Shown in pieces: positions 9,951 through 22,140 of a DNA stretch of 64,000 nt. The stretch comes from Raphanus sativus (taxonomy: Eukaryota; Streptophyta; Magnoliopsida; Brassicales; Brassicaceae). Position 1 is the first letter of the stretch; each line of letters starts with the position of its first letter. The notes beneath the pieces were generated by a model, which saw only the letters and a list, made by a program, of their open reading frames with translations, did no database searches and was not told the DNA's origin. The stretch lies in NCBI RefSeq assembly GCF_000801105.2, contig NC_079516.1, forward strand, positions 16,330,383 to 16,394,382. The letters are read 5' to 3'. The translations under genes and the position numbers were made by a program.

Positions 9951-10429
9951 ACGTGGGGGGGGGAGGGTTCAGGTGAAAGTGGTGGCGAGAAGCTGGCAAC
10001 TTTTTGAATAGCCTTCTCATCGTGTGCAACCGTGAGTCTAGAGAGGGACCATGCTAAAGGGGAAAGTGCTTACAATTTTATAATTACTTTTTTTTTTTTT
10101 TTTTTTATAAAGTATTTTATTTTCTATAGAAATATTTGTTTTTTTATGCCCACACTTCATTTTTTTTTTGTTGGTCACTCTTTACATAGTATATGTGTTG
10201 GCGCATTCAAATCCTAAGATTGAAGTGGGATGAAGTTACTTCGATGATACATAACAACATGGTTAGAAGGTGAAGAAGAAGAAACTAGATAAGTAGAATG
10301 GCTATTTGTGTATTCATTTTGTGAGGCAGCTGGACCCTCTATAGAGATGGTTGCAATTTTGAGTTACTGCCGCTATTGAAACAGTCTGAGATATGGCTGT
10401 AGCTAGTAGAGCAATTTGAGAACTGGAGT

Positions 10430-10479
10430 TAGTGATGGCAGTATCTTTTTTTTTTTTGAAACACTAGTGATGGCAGTAT
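10430..10479. mobile_element. Poly(T)-GAA micro-insertion with 15-bp direct repeats and an empty site
   Basis: TAGTGATGGCAGTAT occurs at 10430-10444 and 10465-10479, flanking 20 nt of T run plus GAAACAC. The homologous position in the other segmental copy, near 23868, has the phrase only once with no T run. That supports an insertion with target duplication rather than chance. Confidence 0.75.
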
Positions 10480-11525
10480 ATATCGTGCTTATATGCAACA
10501 TGTTCTCAGATTGTAACAAGTGTACCAGTCTCTATAGCTAGCGACTAGTGTAGCAATCTCGGATGATACACATTAGTAAAGTGATCACTATGCAGCAATA
10601 TGGGCAGGGGGAACTAGTTGTAGTCTAGTGGACTAATGGAGCATTGTTTAGGGTATAGTGTGAGATGATGTTTCCAAGGGAGTAATTAACAGGTATAGCT
10701 GCAAGCCTGCAACTTCTAAGCTTCGAGGCAGAGATGGAGAATTAGACAATTCTAAATTATGAGTGGCTTTATGACCCAACTACATTTCGGAGGTAACCAA
10801 AAGTATACTACATGAACCGCTCTTATCAATTCTAAAGCCGTTCTTTGATAAAGTTTTTCTATTTAATTTCACCTACACCAATATCTTAGTTTAATCCATT
10901 ACGATTTGATCAAGCAAAGGCTTGCTTTGTTATCATTGCTTGTGTAATACTTTTGTTAGCAATGTCAATATTTTTTTAAAAAAAAATGGAATGAATGTAA
11001 AATTTATTCAGACAAAACTATGTTACATCAAGTGCAACTGTTTTCTATTTGTACAAAGAATCAAAAAATTTGAAACTTAAAACATCTCCTCCCCACTTCT
11101 TAATCTTCAATCTGGTCGAGTTCCCAGTCAAGTGATCAGCCCCTCTTCAAGATATTTGTGCCTTTTCCCTTTGATCAAAAGAAGCATCAGCCTGACAGCA
11201 GTTTCATTATTATTCAATTTAGTTTTCACTTGTTTTGGTTGCATATCAGTCAATAGAGAAGTAGCTTTGATTTTTGATTCTTATATCTCTTAGAGAATGG
11301 TTAATCTAACCCAAAGCTCGCAGTTCACGGAAGATAAAACTAACAATTAAAAAAATATTGCAAGTGTACGTAACTTTCTCGTGGCTATCAACTTACAGGG
11401 ACAGATAGCACTCTTCCACATTGAGCTTCATTAAGATACATAAAAGGACTACTACTAAATAACGATTTGATCCAATATATGATCATCACAGGATCAACAT
11501 TTTTTTGGACCACCACTATATAATA

Positions 11526-12144
11526 TCTATCTTATTAAAACAGAAACATTCTGTTGGACCTAACATTTATTTTGTAAGTTTTTAAATTAAAAACATTTTT
11601 ATACTTTATAGTTAAACCTACATTAAATCATTAATGTTACTTTCTTTATACTACTATCCATGTTTCCAAACAATATACTTATTTTTTTATATTATTATCA
11701 ATGTTTCCAAACAATATATTTTTTATAGTACTATCAATGTTTCCAGACAATACAATAATTAATCTTAGTTATTTTATATCTATCATTTTCTCTTTAAAAT
11801 TTTGTAGAAACGTCATAATTTCATAAATTGCAAAATAATGAACTTTAAAATTTGGATTATAAGATTACATATCGGTCATCCATCAGACTTCCATCAGTTC
11901 AATTGGTTAGTCTCGAGGTTTAGTGATTTTTTTAATATGAATATTTTAAAAACCAAAATTGAATTGTCAGATCTCCGGATTAACGGATATAATCACAATC
12001 GGGTTGAATTTAAAAACATTGATTTAAATGCAAAAATATTTTAAATACACACTCTTTAAAAATTACCAAAATATTTATTAAATTATTAGTGAAATTTTTT
12101 ATCGTAAAATATTCCGCGCTTCCAAAGCACGGATCAAAATCTAG
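11526..12144 (+). mobile_element. Non-autonomous Helitron, 619 bp
   Basis: The 5' end is TCTATCTTATTAAAACAG. The 3' end is an imperfect GC-rich hairpin (CCGCGCTTCCAAAGCACGG), then ATCAAAATCTAG and T. Flanking bases are A and T, as Helitrons require. The homologous site in segmental copy 2 (near 24580) lacks the element, so it inserted after the duplication. It is closely related to the element at 22141-22828 in the opposite orientation. There is no coding capacity. Confidence 0.85.
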
Positions 12145-13190
12145 TAATATATAAAGGTAATTTCAAGTTTAGGAAATCAGATCCCTAGGCATATGAGTAG
12201 ATAGTAGATGCTAAGCTATCATCATCACATAGCATGTGAATTCTCTAGTAATGCAATATGTGTGCAATCATATGATCAGTACAAGTGTTATAAAATTTTA
12301 GTAGACAATATTTGACCTGGCCATTTTTGTCTCTCTCCTCTCTGCCAGAAAAATAACTTCTTTACCAGTCATCCACCACCAAGACCAATTTTCGCGAACA
12401 TTGGTTGAAATTCAATACATGAAAATACATCTCTCTTTCTTTCAACAAAAAGTAATAAGAAGAAGAAAAAACACATCTCTAAAATATATTGACTATTGTA
12501 TGTGTTTAACTGAACATATTAATGCATGATTGTATCTATATCATCAATTTTTGTCGCCAAATGCATATGTAACATAGACACTTGTTATCTAGGAGTATTT
12601 GAATTGAATAGGTAACCAGGCCATAGTCTGCGCGACCGTGAGGCTTCTAATCTATTAATTTAGGGATTATCTACTATTTGAAGTTCTCATTTAAATTTTG
12701 GACTCTTTCATAGTTGTTGCTAGAATATATCATGCCTTCTATACAATGCAACCTACCAACTTAAATTAAACCAAATCTTAACCAACATAGATTAGTTAAA
12801 CCTAGTCAGTAACACTTTTATAATATTTTTGGTTAATCTCTTAATATAATTAGATCATATAAAACTGAACCACTTTTAAATCAACGAGTTCCATATCATT
12901 CCAGACATAAGAAAAAAAATATCCGACTCATTTACAACGTAAGTATACAAAGACCGTGTATGCTTATGCTCATTGATCTTCCAAAAACCAAAAAATTGTG
13001 GCATAGACCAACATAGGTTCATGTTCGTATCACTAACTTTACTTCCATATATTTACTCTTCACCTACATCATATCACAACATACACAGTTCTGCAAGAAC
13101 ATGATTTTTTTTTGTTCAAACAACCAAATAATGGTGGCATATGGTCAGTAGATTTTTTAAATATGTTTTTTATATATTACATTTTACGAG

Positions 13191-13246
13191 ACTATGTGTA
13201 TAAGTTTTTTTTTTTTTGAAAAATGGCATAACTATGTGTATAAGTT
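13191..13246. mobile_element. Poly(T)-GAA micro-insertion with 16-bp direct repeats
   Basis: ACTATGTGTATAAGTT occurs at 13191-13206 and 13231-13246, flanking 24 nt of T run plus GAAAAATGGCATA. Confidence 0.65.
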
Positions 13247-13486
13247 AAAAGGTAAAAGTGTGACAAGGCAAATTATTATACTAAAAATGAAAGAAGATTA
13301 AATACAAACTAATAACAAGTACAACACAAATTATAACACTATTAAATTCTATATATTTAATAAAATATTATATATATGTCTAATATGTATATATATATAT
13401 ATGTTACACAAAATATATATAATAATTATAATACACATATTATAATATACCATATATTATTAATTGAAATTTGACAAATCAATTTC

Positions 13487-13513
13487 CGCCCTTTAGGGCG
13501 GGTCCTAATCTAG
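13487..13513 (+). mobile_element. Helitron 3' terminus, start not found
   Basis: The hairpin CCGCCCTTTAGGGCGG is followed by GTCCTAATCTAG and then T, the standard Helitron end. I could not find a convincing TC start upstream, so the element's length is unknown. Confidence 0.6.
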
Positions 13514-14923
13514 TTTTCTTTAAAATTTGTAATGATAAGTTATGATAAATTGACAACTTCTATTGTTTGTGATATGTGTTGGTTGTTCATATTGTAGTTA
13601 GATAAACCAATCAAGTGATATTTTAACATAAGTTACTTGTCATTGATCAATATTTTATTATTATAAAATTAACCATTTATTATGTTTTATGTATATTAGA
13701 TAAAACATGTTCAATTTGAAAGTTTTGATTACATTCAAATTGAATTACTCTTTTTTATTTTTTCAATATTGCAATATGGGATAGTACAAATTTTTTTTTG
13801 ATATAATTATAAGAATTGGATTTAATTTTTGGGAGTTTTGAAAATATAACTCAAAACTCAAAGTCAAACACAAACTAACTCATGATTTTTTTTTTTGAAA
13901 ATTTTTCATTTGCCCTAACCCCAAAAAGTTTGAATTATTCATGAAAATGTCATACTATTTTTTTTTCAAAAATGATATTATGTATCAATGTAATCTAAAT
14001 AATATTTGAGGTGAATGTAATCTAGTGAAGTAAACCAAGTATGGATTCAACCAACTGAACATATTTATATATTTGCCTTGTTGAAATGAAAAGTTGAAAT
14101 GTATTTTTGAATATATATTCTACGGATGAACAGATAAATTACCGGCTCGTACAACTCAAACCAATTTGATATTAAACCGATATATAACTGTTTTTAATAT
14201 GAAATATAAACTTGAAATTCGAAAAATAAATTAAAAAACTTGTTTAGTAAAATGGTTTGATATTTACATCACAAGCTCGAATGATATTGTGTATAGAGTA
14301 CAGTTTAAATAATATTTGAGGTTGCTGTATTTAGTGTTGTATTATCGTTTAAATATTAAAAAAATTGACAATATTGGTTTGCTGGAATAATCAACAGTGA
14401 AATATATACCAAAATCTGTTAAATTAGATAGTAGGCTTGGTTTGATAATCAACCCATGTATTCGGTCAATATGTATGCTATGGGATTAGAAACAGAATAA
14501 CGATATTTATTATTCCTCGTGACACTAAATTCCATTGACCTTTTTATCTTTAACAAAAATCATAAACTTAATTATGATCTATGTATAATTATATGAAATA
14601 TAAATGTATCAGTTAAATTTGGAAGAATAATATATTTTGGTTTGGAAAGATATTTATTGTCAGAATAATATTATTTTAATTATGTGAAAAGAGTTGTGAT
14701 TTCTATTTTAATAGTATAGAAATTCTCAAAATTGTATTGAATGTTAGTGAAATACACCTGTATAAGGGATGATATGTTTTTTGCAAGTTAAGGGATAAGA
14801 TCGTTAGATAATCAATAAATGGAAAGTATCTATTTGAAATAAGAAATCTTTGGGTCTAATGTTTCCAACCCTAAAATTTGATTTCCTTTTGGGAGTCAAA
14901 GTATTTTAAAGCCTTTCATCTCT

Positions 14924-15310
14924 TTATATAGTAGCTCATTCTCAACTAAGTTCTTATCTACCCACTAAACTTCTTCAATTGTCTCTACACATCCTACCTC
15001 ATCCTATGCCTCTCTCTAGTTTAACACGATGTGTACAAGAAAAATGAGAGCAAGGAAACATGGGATGGGGGTAGAGTGTGCACATGTTGTTTTTGTTTTC
15101 TCTCTCAACTTAGTTCTTATGTGTAGCCTAGTTATCTACCCCTAAACCAATATATTGATCATCTCCTTAGAAAATTTATTTGTGAAACCTCTATACCAAA
15201 TCATGGATCTACGAATATCACTCGCTTGAGACGTTGTGTAGAAGTTTCACTAGTTGAAACTCATCCACAACCTCTCAGGCGGGGAGACATGAGAGGGGTA
15301 ATTTAAAAAT
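14924..15310 (+). ncRNA. Candidate non-coding RNA gene with hairpins (copy 1)
   Basis: A TATA box (TTATATA at 14924-14930) lies upstream of sequence that can fold into an imperfect hairpin at 14993-15075, pairing CCTACCTCATCCTATG with GGGATGGGGGTAGA. A second short stem lies near 15260-15293 around CCTCTCAGGCGGGG. Both, and the TATA box, recur in the diverged copy at 25424-25800. I do not recognise a known miRNA, and no long ORF is shared. The call is inference from conservation between the copies. Confidence 0.35.
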
Positions 15311-15330
15311 CATGGCATGCTCTCCTTATT

Positions 15331-16792
15331 TAAAAAATTTCAAGGATCCCATTAATATTATTTCTCTCTTTAGAGTTTATGTACGACCTTTGTTTAATTT
15401 AATTACTAATAAGTATATTTATAGGGAAACCATATTACATAAGTCGGTAATTGTATCAACATTTGGTTATATACAGTTCTGATTTTTGTTCCAGATTTTT
15501 TCTTCCAAACTATAATTTAGGTTAATTCTTCTTCATAAACTTTGATCAAGAATCTCACTGATTCATATGTTTTATTAAATACAAAAGTATATTCATTAAT
15601 TTTGTAAGTCACTCACACCTGTGGGAACATATGCACTTTACTTTAACTGAATATCTGAAATTCCGGAAACAGTTTTGATATCAACAATATTATTTGGATT
15701 GTATTTTAAACTTACACCCATTAAAGATTGTTTATATCAAAATATGTTATCGGAAAATCTAGTTATTCGATTTTAACTAAAGCCCATATGTTCTCAATGG
15801 TTTAGTTGAATATTATAAAGCAACTAATATACATTTGTATTTACCAAAACATAAGATTAAATAGGATCAATAATCAAAATTCATGAAGAGATAGCACAAA
15901 TTATTTAGAGAAAAAATGGGAAAGAAATGATTGTATTTATCTTTTTCAAATTAAACTCTTGGGAAAGAGATGTTATTAAAAAAATATCATTGCAAAATTT
16001 GCATTAAATAATGCTCATATACAATTTGATTATGAACTATCTTACTTGAAAATTATTTGAGAAAATTAGTGTTTTTAATGATTAAACAATGTTCTTTCAT
16101 ATGATAAGAAAAAAACATTAATAATGTATATACAAAAAACGTTTAAGGGATTTCATATAGCATAGATTTGACATGAAATAAAAATAAACCAAAGAATTAT
16201 GTCCATGTAAAAAAGTATTTATGGGCGAGAAGTCTAATGACAATCTGTATAACTGGAATGCATATCCCGGAAGATGATGTTTGGAGAAGGAGAACTATAA
16301 TAATTTGTGTGAATGTATTCATTATCTTTTATCATGGTTATTCTATTAAGTTTTTTATGAGAAAGTTGTAATTAGACACCAAAGAACACTCAAACAATTG
16401 AATATAAGAGGTATAATTGTAAGAATTTTTTTATCACCATTTGAAGTCTTTTTCATATATTTATAACATCAAGAATCAAATAAAATGATTGAAATGAGTA
16501 ATCAACAATCATTTCATCATAATGGCGATGCAAGTGTTCTACAAAATGATTTCGTAAAAGTAGATATGTCCGTCGAAAATCATATTTTTATTGTAGTGTG
16601 AAGATTTTGCATATATATTTTTCTTCATTTAAAAAATAGTATTTTCAAAGAGTAATTTCATCATACTAGATTATGACATTTCAATGGTCTCAAGTCATGT
16701 ATTCTTGAGAGCGAGTTAATGTGTACAATACTTTTGCACTTACCCAGCATATTTCAATGTGGTTTCCTGGTATACTACTCACTGAAGTATAA
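15331..16792. other. AT-rich intergenic DNA
   Basis: I see no gene, hairpin-ended element or clear target duplication here. Confidence 0.5.
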
Positions 16793-17529
16793 TCTATAAT
16801 AATAAAGTAGAACAGAAACTCTCCACAGGCGTCCACGTCATTCCTCCCTACTCCAAAATTCGACACGTGTCGAGCAAAGAGGCGTCTTTGCATTTTGTCG
16901 CTACGCTATTCTTTCTTTTTGTGTGAATGACAATTATGTTGTGGATTAAATCGGATATGGCTGGGCTTTGTGTTTATTTGTTGGGCCAGCCCTTGATATG
17001 TGCAGCCCGTACGTGATTAGAGTTACCTCTTCCATCGATGTCGTCTTCATCCTCTTCGCTGCATTTGCCGTAACGTCTTCTTTCTTCTTAAAATCGATTT
17101 TTAATTCAATCATTAAGCTTCAGCCCACCTCTCTTCCCACTCCTTCTCTCATTAATTCTCATTAACGAGCGGCATCGAAACAGTACCAAGGTCAACCTAT
17201 AATTAGATGTTTTGGATCGATGAAGATCTTCACCATATCTTATTGCTTAAACAATCCAACACACGCCTTCAAAAATGTAGTCTTCCTATGTTCTTCTCGC
17301 CAACCTGAGAGCGGGTCGTTGCTCAAACACAGCGGAGGTGCGTCTTCTGCGGTTCTGGGAATCTCGCAATGTCCGGAAAGATGGAGAGCTCATGAGTCTT
17401 CACATGCTTCTCCTCGATGAACATGTAGCTTCAACAACTTTCTGTTTCTTATTTGTGTCAATTGCTTATTTTACAGACATCGATTTCTAATGTTTTGTTT
17501 GTTCTTGACTCTTCGTGTACTCTCTCAGT

Positions 17530-18026
17530 GGTTTCTTCGTCGGCCGAAGTAACCCAAAATTCCGACTCTCTGACACTCCGGTGTCCATACGCTTCAATGA
17601 TGGAACTTATTTCGAAGCAAACCCTGACTCGGAAAAGGATTTTCCGACTGAATGAGGTGGTTGGAAAAATTTTCACTTCCCAGCTCAAGTTGAGTGAGTT
17701 CAACTTCACTTCCAAGCACCAGAGCTTTACGGTTTCCCGTATAATAATTGAGCACGAGAGAGCGCCATTGCCAGCGTTTGTTAACGATGTTAGTATTCTT
17801 TTTAATGTTAAGGGTTTATAAATTTTACAGCACTATATTGACACCACTGCGATGTTTTCAGGGGGATGATCATGGAACCGATGACAATGGAGATGGTGCA
17901 GAATTAGCAGATGGTGTGCCACCAAAAACCGATGAGATTACCATTCTCAACGACCAGGCATCCGCATCAAATGTCCCATACCACGGTTCTCAGGCTGCAG
18001 ACAAACAGAAACTTGTCAACAATTAG
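17530..18026 (+). pseudogene. RPA1-like C-terminal fragment
   Basis: The exon ending at 17788 encodes KIFTSQLKLSEFNFTSKH and QSFTVSRIIIEHERAP, matching the last OB-fold of plant replication protein A 70-kDa-like proteins. GT at 17789 and AG at 17860-17861 join it in phase to an acidic C-terminal exon (17862-18026) that starts GDDHGTDD and ends KLVNN. The N-terminal DNA-binding OB-folds and zinc finger are absent, so this is a fragment. The similar fragment at 33125-34450 is from the same family. Confidence 0.65.
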
Positions 18027-18203
18027 AACGTGAAGAAGAAGGCACGCAAGGAGTAGATCAACGTGGACTGCATCATTCCCCACCGCTTTATTATCAAATA
18101 ATGCTTTATCTTTTTTTACCTTTTCTTAATTTGAACACTTTAGTATCTTTTCCCTATTATTATAGATTTGAACTCTCCGTCTGGTGGATGTTTTAACTAT
18201 GAA

Positions 18204-18798
18204 CTAGATCATGACCCGCGCTTCGGAAGCGCGGAATGTTTTATGATTCAAAATTTTGTTAACAATGTTACAAATATTTAATATGTAAGAATTTTGTCTA
18301 TTTAAAAAACTGCGTTTGAATCAATATTTTTAAATCCAATTTAGATCGTCGAGCTAGTAAACCCGGTAATCCGATATATAATCATGTTTGAATTGGTTAA
18401 AAGGTAATGGGTTAATAAGTTTGATTTGTATCCACTTTGAATTAATATATCATATAGTACGACTATTTTATAAAATTAATTGGTTAAGGAGTAATGTATT
18501 GCATGGTGATCATCGCATAGACTTATTGGATGGTGATTATGAAATCTCAAATTTAACATTACTGCATGTTGGTTATGAAATCAATTGGGAAAGAAAATAT
18601 TTTTTTTGAATACAAAGAAAATGAGCCAACTGATAAAATGAATGTATATAAGATATTAAGTTAGCATAGAATAAGGAAATAATTTACTAACATTAATGGT
18701 TAGTTAATAGGATCAGAAAATATATCATATCTAATAGTAGGTCCAATTTAAAAATCTACCTAGAAAAAGTTACAATGTTTATGTTTTAATAAGATAGA
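18204..18798 (-). mobile_element. Non-autonomous Helitron, 595 bp
   Basis: On the minus strand the 5' end is TCTATCTTATTAAAAC (from 18798) and the 3' end is the hairpin CCGCGCTTCCGAAGCGCGG, then GTCATGATCTAG (ending 18204). A and T flank it correctly. It lies inside the probable RPA1-carrying Helitron. Confidence 0.8.
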
Positions 18799-19445
18799 TG
18801 CAATTTGATCTCCTTCGTTTTATAGAGTCTTCAATTTTCGTCTATTGCAGTTAACATGACCTAAGATGCTCATATTTTTAATTCTTTCTATTAACATTAT
18901 AATTGAGGTTTTTTTTTTAAAAAAACATTATCATTCTTAAAATAAAAAATCATGTAAAATCCAGACCAACAGTAGTCATTAAACTATCGTGGGATAGTCG
19001 TATTGATTTATGAAATTAGTGTTGCTGCAAGCTTACAACAACGTAGTTTTCCAGCTACCAATGTTGAAGTTTGTCTGAAAATACTATATGTAAAATTAGA
19101 GTCAATTGGGCAAAATATTAATCCTATCAGTCCTTTACGCTCAATATTAATCTTTATTTTGACAAAATATAAATGAAAATATTTTAGAAATTAAACGTAT
19201 AACCAAGAAAAATATCTGGAAAGTTGCAATTATACGTCTTTATCTGTCAACTGATGACACACATCTATTTCAGGTTGAAAGCAACTCATAAAAAAACAAT
19301 GATAAATAAACCTAAATTCATGTAAGATCAGGAAAATTCCGGACCAACTAAATACACAAAATTTCGTGTTCAAGCTTTCCCATGTATCTGTACTATTAAA
19401 AAACAATGAAAAGAACCCTAATTACTAACTTCAGGTTATACTGTA

Positions 19446-19674
19446 CTCCCTCCGTTTCATATTAAGTGTCGTTTTAGAGAATTTTTTCCGTTGCAAAATA
19501 AGTGTCATTTTAAAGTTTCAATGCAAAATTTATTAACTTTATTCTCCATTCTATTTTTCTATTGGTTGAATTGTATCGGTAATGATGTTTTTATATAGAA
19601 AATATGCAAAATTAAATGATTTCTTAATCCGTGTGCACAAGTCTAAAACGACACTTATAATGAAACAGAGGGAA
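19446..19674. mobile_element. Stowaway-like MITE, 229 bp
   Basis: The left end is CTCCCTCCGTTTCATATTAA. The right end, reverse complemented, is TTCCCTCTGTTTCATTATAA, and both continue GTGTCGTTTTAGA. TA flanks both sides. These are the hallmarks of Tc1/mariner-derived Stowaway MITEs. Confidence 0.85.
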
Positions 19675-19819
19675 TATTAGTTTATAGATTTGCTCTAAAT
19701 AACCTATCGTCCTTTAAGTTACTTGGTACTAACTTTAAAACAGAGTATCAATTATTTATGAGTTACAGTTAATAAAACAAAGTTAGATTAACGTTTTATT
19801 AATCGTACCACTATTTTCT

Positions 19820-19903
19820 CAAAACTTTCTCAAAACAATAACGAAAACTTTCTCAAAACTATTTTCCATTCCCACCAAAACTTTCTCAAAACAATAACGA
19901 AAA
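19820..19903. repeat. 28-bp direct repeat
   Basis: CAAAACTTTCTCAAAACAAT plus ACGAAAA occurs at 19820-19847 and 19876-19903. No further structure was recognised. Confidence 0.7.
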
Positions 19904-20000
19904 AAACATTCCTAACCTAAAAAGAAACCTAAATGTCTAAACTTAGACTCCAAAGCCAAAACTATAAAATACAATTCACCATTTCCTTCCAATATATCTG

Positions 20001-20044
20001 CACAACTAAACCTTTCTTTTTTTGAAACACACACAACTAAACCT
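20001..20044. mobile_element. Poly(T)-GAA micro-insertion with 13-bp direct repeats
   Basis: CACAACTAAACCT occurs at 20001-20013 and 20032-20044, flanking 18 nt of T-rich sequence plus GAAACACA. Confidence 0.6.
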
Positions 20045-20582
20045 AATAGACATTATCTTTGTTACTAAACCAAATATACATTTTCATCATTTGACCCCTT
20101 AATCTCATATACATTACAAATAATAAATATATACAAAATAAAATTGTAAATTAAGAGTCTCACATTTAAGAGAGTACATAGAACAAACTCATCATCATCG
20201 TATTTAGAAAAAAATGTTAACTGCTGATTACATGAATAACTAAGCACCAATACTAACCTCCATTTTTAAAAAAATAACATCATAAATAAAATATTATTAT
20301 GAGCACAAAAAAACCGCTCCGCGCGTAGCGCGGACAGACCAGTAGTTTCAAATATAATCTACTCAATTTTATAACTAGACTCAACCTAATGATAAATTTT
20401 TAATTAAACCCTAATAAACCTAATAATTCCTATTCCACAGTCACATACATCCCAACCCATAATTTAATAATTTAACCTAATTTTCTGTTATTTATCTGTA
20501 ATTATATTATTTTTTTGGATGAAATTTTATATTGATTGATCAAAAGAATAATGGTAATTTACATATGGAGTGGACTATGTAA

Positions 20583-20795
20583 CTATGCTATAGTGAAGGG
20601 ATTATGCAAAGAATTAATCAAATCAATTCCAGTAAACACTTCGAACCATCTTCGTAGAAGGCCCTTCAGCTTATGATCACCATAATAGTTCAGCGAGACA
20701 ATCCGGCTTCGTATCATTTTTTCATGCCACAAATCATAGATCCTGTATCTAGGATAGCCCCTTGATGTCTTCTTGAATTTCTTTCCTTCCTTGCA
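20583..20795 (-). pseudogene. Unidentified coding remnant, about 70 codons
   Basis: On the minus strand an open stretch reads KEGKKFKKTSRGYPRYRIYD, then LWHEKMIRSRIVSLNYYGDH, and ends NPFTIA with TAG at 20583. Its composition is protein-like and basic, unlike the surrounding AT-rich DNA, and it resembles a last exon. I cannot name the family. It lies between the end of the probable Helitron and the MULE. Confidence 0.35.
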
Positions 20796-20965
20796 ATTAT
20801 ATTAATTAATACATCTTCCTTTTCTTTTATCTTATGATGTACTTACTAACGTTTCTCTCTCTAACTTTGTTTGTATTTTGAAGTGTGTACTTTATTTACT
20901 TAAATGTTATGTATTTACTAGTGACACAAACGTAGAAGAACATTGTTTTCTTTTGATTTTAATAA

Positions 20966-22128
20966 GGTTGAACGTGCTATTTCCCCATGAAAACTATCAT
21001 ATAACATTAGATATCCACTAAAGCATGACCTCGTTCTAAATCTCTCCTACATATAAGTTGTAAACTTATTTTTTCATCAATCAATAGTTCTAAATTTAAG
21101 TACCCATAAACCATGATTTTAACCGATTTACTATTTACCAAAATAGTTAACAAGCTAAACCAAAAAAAAAAATCTTACCCAACAATTATAGTCTAATCCA
21201 ATAAAAAAAAACAATCTGAATACAGATTCAAGAGGAACTCAGCTATTTTGCGAGAAGAATGCAACATGGGTTTGGAGATTGGAGAGGTGATGAACATATT
21301 TGGGTCAAATGAATCGTATGTGCTCGGATAGATCTAATCGGACCGGTAGATAGAGGAGACAAAGGAGCAAAGTCTGGTGAGATATGACATCATGGCGGAG
21401 TCGGAAGTTGAGGAAGCCAATGGCTTGGTGGAGGCGCTCAGCGGTGGAAGCAGGAGAAGGAAGTAGAGAGCAATGGGGAAATTGATGGAGAAGGAGTTTG
21501 GGAGTTATCGATCACATTTATCTCTATGATTCTGTTAAAGAATAAACCCTAAAATCAATCACAATGTAATCAGTGTCATTCTCTAAAACTATTATTTCTC
21601 TTATGTCTTGAGTACAACAACAAACAGATATATAAGCTAGATCTGTGCATAAACCGAGTTCAAATATCAGTATTGAAAGTTTTATTTAGTTCAATCTCTT
21701 ATTGACACCGTCAGGATGATTTCAGACATTCTAAACGTCGAGGGAACATAGTGAATTTCTGACCCCTTTGGATATAAGATTCTTCTTACTTCTTGATTTT
21801 GGTTTTGAGTGATCAAGATTCACTTTGGCTGAGTAGCTCAAGTGAAAGTCAACACAGCAACCAAGCAGAAGATGTAAGAGACGATGAAGCTGGTTAACAT
21901 ATACGGATGAAAAAGAAGAAGATACAAACGGTTTGGGTTAGATTAAAATAAAATTTTGGTTTAGTTAGGTTAGTATTTTGGTAAATAGCAAACCAGTTAA
22001 AATATTGGTTTATGGGTAATTAAATTTCAAGTTTGATTTATATTTTGGGGAGGTTTAGAAAGAAGTCATAGTTTGATAGATATCTGATGATATATGATAG
22101 TTCTCGTGGGGAAATAGCAGGTTCACCC
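20966..22128. mobile_element. Non-autonomous MULE (Pack-MULE candidate), 1,163 bp
   Basis: Terminal inverted repeats of about 170-200 bp start GGTTGAACGTGCTATTTCCC on the left and GGGTGAACCTGCTATTTCCC on the reverse-complemented right. A perfect 9-bp duplication TTTTAATAA lies outside each end (20957-20965, 22129-22137), as expected for Mutator-like elements. The interior (about 21190-21900) is less AT-rich, with a short frame MAESEVEEANGLVEALSG starting near 21394, and may be captured gene sequence. No transposase is visible. Confidence 0.85.
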
Positions 22129-22140
22129 TTTTAATAATAA

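Larger units (their letters stand above)
10024..15330. repeat. Segmental duplication, copy 1
   Basis: Several stretches match a second copy at about 23250-25830: GAGGGACCATGCTAAAGG near 10040, the region around GAAGGTGAAGAAGAAGA near 10270, AGCTATCATCATCACATAGC near 12216, and a longer block from about 14750 to 15310. Order and orientation are the same. Copy 1 is longer because it has gained a Helitron (11526-12144) and other insertions. Between 12260 and 14700 I see only AT-rich DNA plus the small features listed separately. Confidence 0.75.
16793..20342 (+). mobile_element. Probable RPA1-carrying Helitron with nested insertions
   Basis: A Helitron-type 5' end (TCTATAATAATAAAGTAG) starts at 16793 after A. 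A hairpin CCGCGCGTAGCGCGG (20319-20333) followed by ACAGACC and a degraded CTAG lies at the other end. The interval contains the last exons of an RPA1-like gene, a cargo known from plant Helitrons, plus an inserted Helitron (18204-18798, minus), a Stowaway MITE (19446-19674) and a micro-insertion (near 20014). Pairing of these two ends is inference; the 3' end has lost its exact CTAG. Confidence 0.45.
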
